A DNA stretch of 64,000 nucleotides from contig NW_015622545.1 in NCBI RefSeq assembly GCF_000835495.1, forward strand, positions 3,612,777 to 3,676,776, read 5' to 3'. Both the position numbers and the translations under genes were made by a program. Shown piece by piece: positions 22,490 to 34,190 of this stretch. The notes beneath the pieces were generated by a model that searched no databases, was not told where the DNA came from, and saw only the letters and a list, made by a program, of their open reading frames with translations. Each line of letters opens with the position of its first letter. Position 1 is the stretch's first letter. Source of the DNA: Cladophialophora immunda. Taxonomy: Eukaryota > Ascomycota > Eurotiomycetes > Chaetothyriales > Herpotrichiellaceae.

Positions 22490-24049
22490 CTATTTCTTGC
22501 TCAAGCCCTTCAACCACTTTGGCAGCTTCTTCTTTCCCTCTCCGCTCCCTTCACTTGTCTCCTTGGTCCCCACATTGACTTTGATGCCCGGCTCCTCATC
22601 AGCCGCGACATCCACGGTTGGGAGATCCTGCACTTTCACTTCTTGAGCCTGCTCCCTCAACTCCACCTTCAGAACAGACTTTACACTTCGCGCTTGAATG
22701 CTCGCTCTGTGATCATCCCATTGAAATGTGACTAGGACTCGACCTTTGAGCTGAAGGTCTTTGATTAATTTCTTGCCGCTGTCGTCTGGGATGACTTCAT
22801 TTTTCCCTCTGATACCGGGATTTCGAAGCATGAAAGCCTCTGATCGGTACTGCTCTTCTAGACACTCTCGAACAAAGCCGTAGAGATCTGCTGCGGTATC
22901 GGCCGGTTCGAATCTGGCACTGACGGCACTCTGATCGGGAAACCGGACTTTGATCTCGACTTCCTTTACTGCCGCCCATTTGGCCGCTTCTTCTTCGGCT
23001 TGGGCTGCAAGCTCGGCTTCTGTCGGTAATCGGACGTTTCTTGAGTTCTGCTGCAACAGTTTTTGGTGGACCTGGGCGTGTTCTACCGTCGGCGTATAGT
23101 CCGATTCATTGTGAGACATCATGGCGGCGGACGGAGTGGATGAGCTTGGCGGCCGGAAGACGGAGACGGGACGACTTGTTGACGAAGTCACAGTTTCGGG
23201 TTGTGAGGGTAATGATGCGGATGTTTCTTGTTGAGGCTGAGGAGCTGGCTGCGAAGGCCGCTCCTCTTTCCACTCTGGCTGTGTCTCGGCTGATCCAGCC
23301 GGTGTCTCTCTTGAGGATGGAGTCTCTTGTTGGCGCGGCGGTTGGGCACCTGTTCCCTCGACTGAATCGAAATAGCTTTGTATTTGAGCCATGGCCTCTT
23401 CTAGAGGAGTTTCGGTCGTCCGGAAACTCAACCTCAAAAGAGCCGAGCCGCTGTTGAGACCCAGTTGTGCTAGAGACTTTTGTAGGTCCGTAAACGACGC
23501 CAATTCTCTATTCATGACCTGTATCACCGGCTGTTCGTAATACAGTCTGCCCGCACCGCCACTGCCTTGACTCACAGCTGGTACCCCTCTGGCAGTGAAA
23601 TTCCAGGGACCGCTAGCACCTCCCCCCGCGACGCCGGCTTCGAATTTCCTGAGCACAAGCCATAGTGTGGTTGAACTAGGGAACTTGTCCGTGAGTCTGG
23701 CATTGGGTACACCTCTTGCTTCTGATTCCGGGAGTTGCAAGGCTATTGAAACGACGCCGGCGGATTTGGAGAGTTGAACCAGTTCTAGTTTTGCGCCTGA
23801 TGACAGACCCGAAAGTCGAATCGTTCTGGAGATGTCGACAGGTTTGTTATTATGTCTGCAAAGGAACCGTTAGTCAACCTTGTGGTGCGTGGCGTGACCA
23901 GAGCGAACTCACTTCAATCCATATTGAGCAGCGTTGACCCCCAACTTCGTGCACGCCTCTTCGAGAACCTCACTGAGGTTCTTGCCCGGGGTAGTCTTGA
24001 TCGTGGCCCTTCGAGCCGTCGAGTCTATCACCACTACGTGAGAAGCCAT
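22490..24049 (-). CDS. TUG/ASPSCR1-like UBX-domain protein (Ubx4 type)
   Basis: Model: complement(join(22490..23855,23913..24049)), 500 residues, one 57-bp intron with a CTAAC branch. Exon 1 encodes MASHVVVID and the first half of the TUG-type ubiquitin-like domain. Exon 2 continues with KHNNKPVDISRTIRLSGLSSG and GAKLELVQ, which completes that domain. A Pro/Gln/Ser-rich linker (about 180-260) leads to a UBX domain at about 310-400, which would bind Cdc48/p97. The C-terminus is Lys-rich. Yeast Ubx4 works with Cdc48 in ERAD and proteasomal turnover. It is divergent from a proteasome subunit gene with about 530 bp between starts. Confidence 0.92.
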
Positions 24050-24579
24050 GGTAGATCGTCAGGCGACTGCCTGGTGGGGTAGCGTAGAGGGAGTCTCTCT
24101 TATGTTGCGTGGAAGGTGGACAGTGACTGTGTTGGTCGGGCGTTGGAAGCCGAATAGATTGTTCAGTAGAAGTGTCTAGAAGTGTTGCGGCGACCGGATT
24201 AGGTCGTGGGTGTAATGTGCATAGAATGGGTTGGATGCTGCCCTGGGCTTTACTAACGACTCCGCAGGGGCGGCGAAGATGAGCATCGCAGGCGTGCGCA
24301 GGCAAGCAGGTCGGCGTCATGGCGGAGGAATTAGCTAAGCTGGCCGCCCATTGGGCCCTGTAGCTCTTAGCGCCATCTTCTCCAGTTTGAGCCTCACTCG
24401 GGCATCAGCCTTGTGCCTGCGGAAACGCGTTTGCATTTTGTGCCTGCGCATCCCTCTCCGACTTTCGAGATCAGTATCCCAGGCCCTGTCAATCACATCC
24501 ACCACCAACTTGACGCTCTATTGTCTGACCCCCCTAATTCCTCTGCTTCTAATCTGATCGAATCTTTCGCTTCCACAAG
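24050..24579. promoter_or_regulatory. Shared divergent promoter, UBX / proteasome beta3
   Basis: About 530 bp between the two ATGs, so probably a shared control region for two ubiquitin-proteasome genes. It contains an 11-bp direct repeat TTGTGCCTGCG at 24411-24421 and 24438-24448, 27 bp apart. I found no clear Rpn4-type PACE site. Confidence 0.4.
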
Positions 24580-25418
24580 ATGGTAAGTAATCTTCAGCAT
24601 CAAAATGCCAACGGAATTCAATGCTAACCAATCCACCACAGAGCTCTCCATTCGACATCAGTACTGTCTCCCCTTGCCTCTCTTCTTTTACACCCTCTGA
24701 CTTATATCCCAGATGGCGGCGCGTGCGTTGCAATGGTCGGCAAGGACTGTGTTGCCATAGCTTGCGACTTGCGACTGGGCATGCAGGCGTTGACGGTGTC
24801 CAACAACTTCCCCAAGATCTTCAACTATGCTCCCAGCGTCTTTCTCGGATTGACGGGTCTGGCGACCGACGTACAGACAGTCAGCGACACCTTCCGATAC
24901 AAGGTCAACATGTATCGACTACGCGAAGAACGAAACATTTCCCCTCAGACACTGGCCAACCTTGTCAGCAGTTCACTGTACGAGAAGCGGTTTGGACCTT
25001 GGTTTGTGAGCCCAGTGCTTGCAGGGATAAATCATACAACGGGCAAACCCTTCATCTGCGGGTTCGACAGTATAGGCTGCATTGATTTTGCAAAGGATTT
25101 TATCGTGTCGGGCACGGCGAGCGACCAACTATTCGGGACGTGTGAAGGACTGTGGGAGCCGGATCTGGTGAGCCACATCCAACATCCATGCGGAATAGAG
25201 TCCTGCATTTCACGGCATACCCTATCTTCCTCCGCTGTTTCCCAGATCTCAAATCTAACAATGCTTGATACCAGGAACCCGAGGACCTCTTCGAAACCAT
25301 TTCCCAAGCCCTGCTAAACGCCGTGGACAGAGACGCTCTGTCGGGATGGGGTGCTCACGTCTACATCATCGAGAAGGACAAGGTGACCAAGAGACTCCTC
25401 AAGGGGCGGCAAGACTAG
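24580..25418 (+). CDS. PUP3: 20S proteasome subunit beta type-3
   Basis: Model: join(24580..24582,24642..24660,24713..25167,25275..25418), 206 residues, the size of yeast Pup3. The coding part of exon 1 is only the ATG, directly followed by GTAAGT. Exon 2 is 19 nt (SSPFDI). Exon 3 begins [19 protein letters not shown] and carries most of the beta fold. Exon 4 ends with [19 protein letters not shown]. Beta3 is non-catalytic, and as expected there is no propeptide with a Gly-Thr processing site. It sits in the two inner rings of the 20S core. Phases agree at all three joins. Divergent from the UBX gene. Confidence 0.95.
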
Positions 25419-26145
25419 AGTAGACTAGACTACCGGGTCCTCGAGTCTGTGTCGTGTGTGGAAAGGGACGCAGATGGTGGATGGATGGTCCGGGCACGTG
25501 CGCGAACAGCATATGGCATATGGAAAACGGCAAACGGCAAATGGCGTTCCTATGGCTCTCCCTGAATGGAACACTTGGGGCGTTGTGATCGCTCTGTCTC
25601 TTCCTGTTTCTTTTCCTTGCCCTTCCCTTTTTTCCTTCTCTTTCTCCCTGCACCCCCTTCTCGGTGGAACATGACGTTCGTCAAGCTAGCCAGCTAGTCG
25701 CTGGGGAAAGACTCCTATGCTCCTCGCCCTCGGCTGGCTGACCATCTCGCCATCTTACTGTCTGACCGTCCATCCGTCTTGAGAGACAAGGAACCGAAAC
25801 ACACGGGTGAGGAGGGAAAGGGCATACATGGCTATGTGTGCCGTAAGTACCTCGTACCTAGGGGGCCGGGGATGTCTGAAAGACGGACCTCCCGTTGAAA
25901 GGACTAGAGTACGTACTGGGTACCTACTAAACAACACCTTCCAAAGGAGAGGGTCAGGCAAGAGAGAAGCGGGAGAACCAGAAGACAGTACTGCGACAGA
26001 GAGGACAAGTTTTGCTTTTTCTACCATTGTTGTCCGTCATTCATGGCTTCTCTTGACCCATCTCTCTATCCATCCATACCTGGCTGCGCCTCTCCCCCCT
26101 CGTTGTCTGTCTTCTCTGATTGTCGTCCTTGCCACCCTCCCAACT
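25419..26145. other. Convergent 3' intergenic region
   Basis: Between proteasome beta3 (plus) and Naa25 (minus). It includes a strong C/T-rich run at about 25595-25665. No gene supported; the 190-codon plus frame beginning at 25807 runs into antisense of Naa25. Confidence 0.5.
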
Positions 26146-29100
26146 TTACTTCCCGACCCGAATCTTGCCCTTCCCACCCACCACCCCATCGAGCGCATCG
26201 TCCCAGCTACCTTTGATCGCCCCACAGATAGTCTCCATGGTGACTTCGTCGCAGATACTTTCGACCAGACCCTCCCATTTCTCATCGCCAGGGGGGAGGG
26301 CGTCGTCTCCTTGAGCGTTCCCGACACCGTCACCATCGCTGCCGCGTCGCGCCATGCCCAGGTCCACGAGCCTGCCTAGCACGCCTGGCTCGTTGATGGC
26401 GGACTTCAACGCCCTGGCGTCTGCGAGGATCTGGGCCTCGAGCTCGGTGACGAGCGACTGGATCTCGGAGACCGCCTCCTTGGAGACCGATCCGGGAGAA
26501 GTCGCCTTGGAGGATTTTGCGGGCTTTTGCGCTTTCTTGGACACGAGGGAGGTGAGGTTGGCAATGACCTGCAACGTCTCGAGTTGCGTGACGCTTCCGT
26601 GCAGGTCTTCCCAGGTTGGCACCCGGATTCCTGCGACGTCCGATCCAGCAGGACCGTCCTTGCGGCTTGTAAGGGCGGAGGAGAGCCAGGTTTTGAGGTC
26701 CGAGAAGAGATCTGGAAGGGTTTTGGTATTGTTCTGTTGAGATGCAGCAGCCATGTTGGCGCTCCCTTCTTTGAACAGAGTTATCACCTGGGCGAGAATC
26801 TTGTGGCATTCTAGATTGGCCAGTTCAAATTGTGTCATTTCCGTCGATAGATCATCTGTAGCGGGCCAGGATACATGTTGCTGCGCCTGTTTCAGATTCT
26901 CGTACGTCGTAGCGGCCAGGGAAGTCTGCGACGCCGTCTCTGCTTTCAGATAGGTGGCTATGTTGTCGAAAAGCGCCATGGCGTGAATCCATCTCTCTTT
27001 TGGGAGAGGTCCGCATCGAAAGCCCGCCAGCAGCTGCCCATCATCTTTGCGATAGCTGGGCATATACCCGAAATCCCGCTTGTCGACAAGCGGCTTTGAG
27101 GAATCTGTCAATGGTAAGACCGTGTGGTCATCAGGCTCTCCTCGCCATCGTCGGACCTTCCGTTCCTCGATGGCATAGATCTGCTTGTTCATGCTCCTCT
27201 CAATCTCCGACCGCATCTTGACGCTGTTGTAGATGTTGGAGTAGCTGTTGAACCTCAACCCCTCGCGGATTCCACGCACCAAGGCGCCATCCGCGTTCTC
27301 AAGAACCGTGAGTCCTGTTTCGAGGGCCAAAAGTGGTTCGAAATCTTGCTGCAGTTCCGTACCCGAGGCGGGGTGTAACGACGATATCCTCGTGAGGATC
27401 AAATGTCCCACTGTTTCCCACTGGAGATTTTTGACGCTGAGTTTCACAAAGTTCTCCATCCCTAAAGACAGCAGTCCGAGATGGGACTGGAGCTGAACAA
27501 GCAGGATCGTCAGAATGTAGTAGTCTTCGAATTTTGAGCGGGCGACTTGAAGAAGTATGAGGGCAAACAGAACGATGGAAGGAGAGCTTTTGCCGTTGGC
27601 AAGTCGGAGGATTGCCAGCACCGCGAGAAGGGCAGCCTCCGGGCATGAAGGGCTCTCGGACAGTGATGTCTGGTATATCTGCAGTGCTCTGTGCGCGAAA
27701 TCTAGAAGATCCGATCTGGAGGCGTCGGGTGGGAGTGTGCTGTACGCGAGCTTGAGGTCGAACAGCTTTGCTAGATTCCCTTCGTGGCCAGAGACTATTT
27801 GCTTGAATCGGTCGAAGTGAGGGGTGTCAAGCTGCCGAAGAGGCTCCTTTAAATCATCGAAACAAAACCCTTTGGATGAAAACGCTTCAAAATACTCCTT
27901 GCAAGTTTCCAGCAGGTCATCCTGCTCAGCCCCATCGTTCTGGCTTTGCTGAAGATTCAGCTTTGCGAGGTAAGCCGCGCGGACAATTGGCCGGGTGCTG
28001 CAAACAGATTCGAGGAGCTCTTTGGATTTCGCTTCCAGCCTGTATGAACGTCAGCGACATGTCATCCACGTGTGGTCTTCTGAGCTTCCTGACCCATCGG
28101 CTCCCGACGATTTCGATCGTGATTTGAGCCAGAGGTTCCATATCCGATCATCTGACTGGTATTCAGACTCGGACAGCAGATCCTGGCACACCTTGAATGC
28201 CTCGTCCCATTGCTCCGAGGCTTCCAAAGACTCGAGCAGCAGAGACAGCACCAATTGCGGGTCGCGTTTGCCGACTCGGGACGCCATGTTCAGCGACTGT
28301 CCCTGCAAGAGCTTGACCGTCTCTCCCACATGGCCCGTGGAGTTGAAGACCTGTGCCAGTAACGCAATCTCCTCCGGTTCCGAGATCGCCTTTCCTGGGG
28401 ATGATGCTTGCGCCTGCTGGCACGTCAGATCTTTCCAACGCCTTCTACCAAGACCGGTCTCAGGCTCACATCATTCATAGGTATGGCCTCAGCGGCTTTC
28501 GAGATCATGCGATACGCAAGCGTCCCGAACAAGGTGCGGTCCTTGTCCGGGAGGTCTGGTTGCATATGTATCAGATAGCACATGAGGATATTCCAGAACT
28601 CGTAGTCTCGTTCCTTGGAGAAGGAATTTCGCAAACCCATGGTGGCCTGTCGGATATTGGGGCCCCCCATGTCAGCCAGTTCCCCTTTCTTGCTTGTGTT
28701 GTGCGGTGGAATGGTTTTTGTGTTCTTGGTTATTTCTTTTTCTGGTCTTCACACCTTTTGAGCACTCTTCCAGTTGTTGTCTGCAACTGCTTGGTTGAGC
28801 CATCTCATGTACAAGTCCTTATCATCCTTTCTGGCGCCGAGGGCTCGCTCCCAGAGTTTGGGGCTCTCTTCGTCGTGGAGTGACAGGGTCTTGAGCGCAT
28901 GTTGGAGTTGGTAGATGGCTTCTGGCTCTGTAATGGCGGGCGTGCGCTTGCAGAGGTCCAAGACCTCCTCTCGACCTCGGTCATGTTGAGTCTTGTCCGG
29001 CTGGTTTACCAGGACGAAGGCTTTCAAGGCCTTTTGCCGCGAGGTTAGAGAGAGTGCTCACGAAGTGAGTGAGACGGGAGAACCCTCACCAGAAACCTGT

Positions 29101-29221
29101 CAGAGCGTTCGCCTTTCTTGAACCATTTGTCGCAAAGTTGCAGGGCCTGCTTCCAGTTGGCACTCGCAATGGCATCTTGGATCGGCCGTATTCTTCGCTC
29201 GCTGACACTCGGATCGGACAT
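26146..29221 (-). CDS. NAA25: NatB auxiliary subunit Naa25 (Mdm20)
   Basis: Model: complement(join(26146..28039,28094..28413,28470..28646,28755..29030,29090..29221)), 932 residues. Exon 1 has the family N-terminus RRIRPIQDAIASANWKQAL. Exon 2 starts ALKAFVLVNQPDK, exon 3 has KERDYEFWNI and LFGTLAYRMISKAA, and exons 4-5 carry the long helical-repeat body. Naa25 binds Naa20 and anchors it to ribosomes to acetylate Met-Asp/Glu/Asn/Gln N-termini. Introns are 53-108 bp. Two boundaries are less sure: the exon 4 acceptor (28413 or 28416, both in frame) and the exon 4 donor (GTCAGG at 28093, chosen because phase and branch fit). COX23 is the next gene upstream on the same strand. Confidence 0.9.
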
Positions 29222-29612
29222 TATTCGTGGGATGACGGGGCCATGCCTCGAGAAGAAATTACGAGCGCGAAGTTGCGATGCGGGGAAATTTGTGTGGACA
29301 AGGCTGAAATGCAAGAAGATTTGCGGAACCTGCCAACGGAGATCTGGTGAGCTTCACGTATTGGCTACCACAGACCCAGGCCGGCTCTGCGCACTCTCTG
29401 AACCGGGAGTATTCGAGTGGAAAGCAGATACATCTCTCAGCGCTTCTACCTAATCTTACAATGCCGTCGACCACTGATCAGCGTTCGTACCATGTTGAGC
29501 CGCTGATGTATACAGAGTACTCCCACGCTATGCTTCGACAGAGGGTATCAATTCTGCTTTTGTACAGTCCTCCTGTTTCCCACCCAGAGACACCAAGGAG
29601 CATGACCGGTGC

Positions 29613-30155
29613 TCACCCAAACCACGAACCTGCCTCCGCCCTCCGTTTGGCAGTCTGATCGTTTTCGTCAGTGTTTTTGCGCAAAGCGGTTGAACCTGAG
29701 CTTTTGTCATACCCATTCTTTTTTACAGTCGCGGTAAGCTCTGTCCGTGTAAACCCTGCTGTCAGCCTAGATCTCTGAGGCCGCTGTTCGCGCTCGACGC
29801 AGTCCCATCGCTGCCCGACCAGACCACCCTGAAGACGGGCTTGTTGTCGTCTCTTTCTGCGCGTGGTCCCGCTCCTGTTGCAAAGGGGGAAACGCACTTA
29901 AAGTAGTCCTGGCACATCTCCCTGTCTCCTTTGTTTCGGTGCATGCATTTTATACTCTTGTTCGCAAACTCCTGGCAGGGGTCGTAGTACTCGGAGCTTC
30001 GTTTCCTGAAGCAACTCGTTAGTTCGACCTCACGTCTTTGCATGCGCGAAATCGAAACAATGCGCATACCCTTGAAAGGTCGCTTTTGATTTCTCCCAGG
30101 CATCCGACTGGGGTTCTGAAGAAGCAGCCTGGTCGGATTGCGCCGAAGTAGCCAT
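29613..30155 (-). CDS. COX23: Cytochrome c oxidase assembly factor Cox23 (twin CX9C)
   Basis: Model: complement(join(29613..29654,29713..29740,29898..30005,30070..30155)), 87 residues. Phases agree across three introns. Exon 3 is only 28 nt. The joined protein has two exact CX9C motifs, [11 protein letters not shown] and CQDYFKAYRDC; the second is split between exons 2 and 3. It ends [17 protein letters not shown], like Cox23. Twin-CX9C proteins are oxidised by Mia40 in the mitochondrial intermembrane space; Cox23 acts with Cox17 in copper delivery to complex IV. It lies 392 bp upstream of Naa25 on the same strand. Confidence 0.92.
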
Positions 30156-31188
30156 GATGGCGTTAGGGTGAGGGCAGTGGTGGTTGCTGGAGTCCGCGGT
30201 AGCTGCAGGGTGCTTGATGCCAAGGTGTGGTCGAACTGCTCGCCCGCTCAGGCCCGTTGCGGTCGAGGGTGACGCCGCCCTGTGCTCACCCGTCCGAGGC
30301 CTGAAACGCCAGGCCCTTTCAGACACATCGCATCTAGCCATCTCTCAACATGGGTCAATTTCTGCAATAACATCTCCCCGTCCGCAAATAGCTAAAGAGG
30401 ATTGGCACGTTATGTGGGCAAGAACACACTTGATGTGCGCATATGCCGACACAGAACAGAACAGAACAGAACAGAACAGACAGAACAGCTCTGCCCCGTC
30501 CTGGTGGCACATTCAGCAGTCCTCCAAGTACCCGCCGTGGTCATGTCAATCGTTGGCGGTCTATTGATATCCGGCACGATAATCAGCTTCGGCCGCAGGA
30601 ATATATGATGATGTTGAGGAGAGCGTAGGGAGTGTGAGGAGCAAAGGACGCTCGCGGCGAAGGTGTCAGCGGTTCGCGGCGTATCCACCGTGAGGAAGTT
30701 CGAAAAGTGGCAGCACAATGAGACCTCTCATACTCCTGTTCAGGCGGTCAGGGAACTTGATCACTGACGACGGTCGGGAGGAATCTGTTGCGAAGAGGCA
30801 CCGACTTCACCATGTTGTGCAGGGCCTTTGCCATGGCTGGAAGCCAGGCTACCCCCATCGCTTGACAGATATCTCTGCCGGATCATTTCGATGCCTTCGT
30901 GACACCTCCTGAAAGCTGACTGTCCCCATCTCGTCTGGATCAATGAGGACCCGACACGATCTCAAAACTTTCGCAGTAGAGCAGGCTATTACTGCGCTTC
31001 GTGTGGGTTCCCGAAAGTCTTATTATGACATTTATACATTTTGTTGTTGTTGTCTATGACTCTATGTAGCTTTCGCGAAATTAGTTTTGGATGTCGCCAT
31101 CTAGTTGTACTCGAGTCGTATATCGTGTATGTGTATGAAACCCCCAATTCGTGTACTGCCCTTCATTATGACCCTTCATTATAACCCT
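30156..31188. other. Intergenic, COX23 promoter and GT2 3' flank
   Basis: No gene supported. Contains a pentanucleotide microsatellite at 30451-30488. The left part should carry the COX23 promoter, the right part the GT2 3' UTR. Confidence 0.5.
30451..30488. repeat. Pentanucleotide microsatellite (ACAGA)n
   Basis: About seven tandem copies of ACAGA with one imperfect junction near the right end. It lies about 300 bp upstream of the COX23 start. Confidence 0.9.
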
Positions 31189-34100
31189 TCATACCTTCTC
31201 AATATTGCTTTTGTCGTCAACGGCATACTGATCGACGGCGCTGACAATATGCGGGTTGAGGACGAAAGGTAAGCTGCAATGACAGACAATCATCAGAGCC
31301 ATTGGAACGATCGCCACAGGTTGTGTAATCCTCCATGCCAGTGGTGCAAACAACGCCATGTATATCACGCCACCAGCGAGTGGAATCATGACAAGGTACA
31401 TGTATTTGAACTTGCTCACAATCTTTGGGATCTCCTTGAAGAAGTTTGAATTCTCGACTTCCTTCTTGGTCATCTCCCAGGTCATTTCGTACCCGACGAT
31501 GTGGGCGATCAAAGCTTTGTTGACGTGAAAGCTGAGGCCATAGAAGTAGAAGCAGTACATCGGCTGCCACCTGAAATTTTCCCAGAGCGAACCAAAGAAT
31601 GATCGTTCGCCGATGCGGAATCGCATAATGGCTAGGGCGATGTTGCTGAGGATCCAGAACACCAGGACCACGGAGAGAAAGATGGACCAGGAGGAGGTGT
31701 AAAATTTGTCCAGTTCATTCCAGTAAAGGCCAACCAGAACATAGTTGGCAATAGTGTAGAAGAAGCCGCTACCGATGGCATAATCTGTGAGACAAGGGTG
31801 TCAGCTCGTAAGTTCACTATCCGCAAGTGACAATACTCACATGAAGTCATGTATGATATAATGCTGAGCTTCGAAGACCAATGCATATCGCAAAACAAAA
31901 ATTTCCTGAAAAGCCGAGTGAAGGGTCCTCTCCAGAGCCAGGTCCAAATGGGATTGAACAAGAGTTCACTGTCGCCGTAAGAGTATCTTTCCCATCGACT
32001 GATTTCATCGTATATCGTAAGAGAGACTTGCTCCTTGAACTCGTCTTGATGATAGGAAGCGTATCGAGTGACCCAGTTGGCGCTTTGAAGTCGAATGCTC
32101 ATGTTGAAATCCTCGGAAATGTGATATTCAGACCAGTACATGACATAGTTCGGATCACCCGTATCTATTGCGACGTCTTGGAGCGCTTTCCAGCGCACGA
32201 AAGCGTTGTGGCCGACGAAGGGGGCGCATTCACCATTGCTGACTTGGAACCGAATCTGCGCGTAACACATTTTGGCAAAATAAGTAGCACCGTTCTCGAA
32301 AAAGTCGCCCGAAACTTGATACACAGAGGTGTGGTGCTGAACGATGGCGACTTCTGGCGAGAGGAACATTTCTGCTGCTCCATTGATGAGGCAATCCCGG
32401 GGCTTTGGACCCGTCAGCTCAATACTCGCAACCAGGTATCCATGGACTTACAACCCGAGTATCGGAATCACACATCAGGATGACTTCACCTATACGGATG
32501 TTTCCAGCGGCTTTGACTCGACTATCCTTAGCCAGTTCTTCGGTCAAAGCTTGGTGATAGAGAACGTCCTCTTCCGCCGGGTCGATGAAGACTGGGCTTC
32601 CATCTCTGACTTTGCTGTGGGCATGCACGAGTTTTGTGAGAGTTCGCTCGACTCTGTTGGCAAAATTCATGCAGAAGTTCGAATTTGAGGCTTTCTTGAA
32701 TCGCCCGGTACGAAAGTATCCGTTCTCGCCGTTCATTGGTCGGGCTACCCAGCTGTGGTGAAAGTCAGTAAAGGAGTTGCCAGACAGCTGTGTATGACGT
32801 TTACCCAATGTTGTTGGCTTCGTACCATTCGATACGAGCTTGAGCGGCAGCAGGGTCGCTATGAAGGAGGTATCCGAGGCCATCATCCGTGATGAAAATA
32901 TTGGCCTTTCCTCCTTTCAACTCGTAGTCTGAGACTGCAGCCATCAGACTTCGGACCGTGGGGATAACGACCAGCTCTAGTGACTCCTTGTAAACAGCCA
33001 TTTGTATTGTGACTCGTGGAGGAGTAAATCCTTGATCATACGCTTGCTTGAGGTTTGGCCTGTTGCTTGAGAAGAATCGTGTGTTGGTGAAAAGGCCCGT
33101 GATGGGTCCGAAAAGCTGGAAGGCATAAGTCATCAGAGACAGAGAGAAGAACATAGCCACGATTAGGGTGAGTGGCTCGAAGGCAATCCAGACGAAACGC
33201 ATGCGATCGCCGTCTGTCAGCATCTCGAGGACGAGATGAGATGTGGTGTAGCCGAATATGAGGAAGACCAGGAAGAATATCGAACAAGCCATGATGATTG
33301 CGCCATAGAGCCTTACTGGGCGGTCGAGGGATTCTTTTTCGAGCTCTTGTTCTTCCAAATCCGAGATCTCTGTGACTTCGGTTGTGAATCTGTCCCTCTT
33401 CGATTTGTTCCACACGCTTAGAGAACTCGCAGTCAAAGCCCTGGATGTGTGATGGGCGGCGGTGAAAGGAGTATCCCCCCATATCTAATGTTCAATCAGC
33501 ACTCTTCTGGCTGGCAGACAACACACACCAGTCTCGGTTGTCGGAACTCACTAGTTTCATCAATTCCTCTTCCGTGGCGACCGCTTGTTGCAACAGCTTG
33601 TCAACTTCGTCATGCCATACTAGAAGAATTCTCTCGCTTCTGATTAATGCTGCGTAGGGAAATCTTCGTGCCTGAGCAAGCCCAATTCGCATGAGGTTGG
33701 CCATGCAGTCGACGACTTGGAGATCCAGGCCATCACCAAGCATGATTCCATGATCTTCGTCACCAATGACATCGAAGATGGCCTCTGTCGAATCCGTAGC
33801 AATGGCAAAAGCTGCCTGAACGCCCAGTTTCGCAACCGTGCGAACCAGCGATTCTGGGAGGTCCTGTGGCTCGACGCTGTAGGTGCCATTGGATTGACGC
33901 AGGAGGACACCGAGTGGCCTTTTTGGCAGGTTGATGTCGAACCAACCATTGGCAGTACCTTTTCCATGAAGGAACTTTGTCATCTACGCCTCGATTGTTA
34001 GCTCAGCTTTCCTAGCATTTGCGCAAGCTCTTACCGTTCGGTGCCTCAGTGCTTCATCGAAGTTGGCTTTGTCCAGGCGCCTGCTCTGGTGGCTTGACAC

Positions 34101-34190
34101 GGACACACCTGAAGAGTTCGGCTGCGAGAAATGCAGATATTGAGGCCTCGCCAGAGGCGTAGACGCACCTGTCTCCGAGAGTGCAGCCAT
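31189..34190 (-). CDS. Multi-pass family 2 glycosyltransferase (ZtGT2-like)
   Basis: Model: complement(join(31189..31784,31841..32402,32452..32752,32805..33484,33552..33983,34035..34190)), 908 residues; five introns of 48-67 bp with agreeing phases. Two membrane helices (about 257-278, 293-318) precede a cytosolic GT-A domain with FITDDGLG (DD at 396-397), MCDSDTRV (D518, D520) and SEDFN (E620, D621). Several helices follow (about 710-750, 790-810, 840-885). The order is that of processive synthases such as cellulose and hyaluronan synthases. The helix after ED has EISRW (656-660) where synthases have QxxRW. The protein resembles the fungal GT2 reported as needed for hyphal growth on surfaces in Zymoseptoria and Fusarium. 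Product unknown. Divergent from a GH16 gene. Confidence 0.88.
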
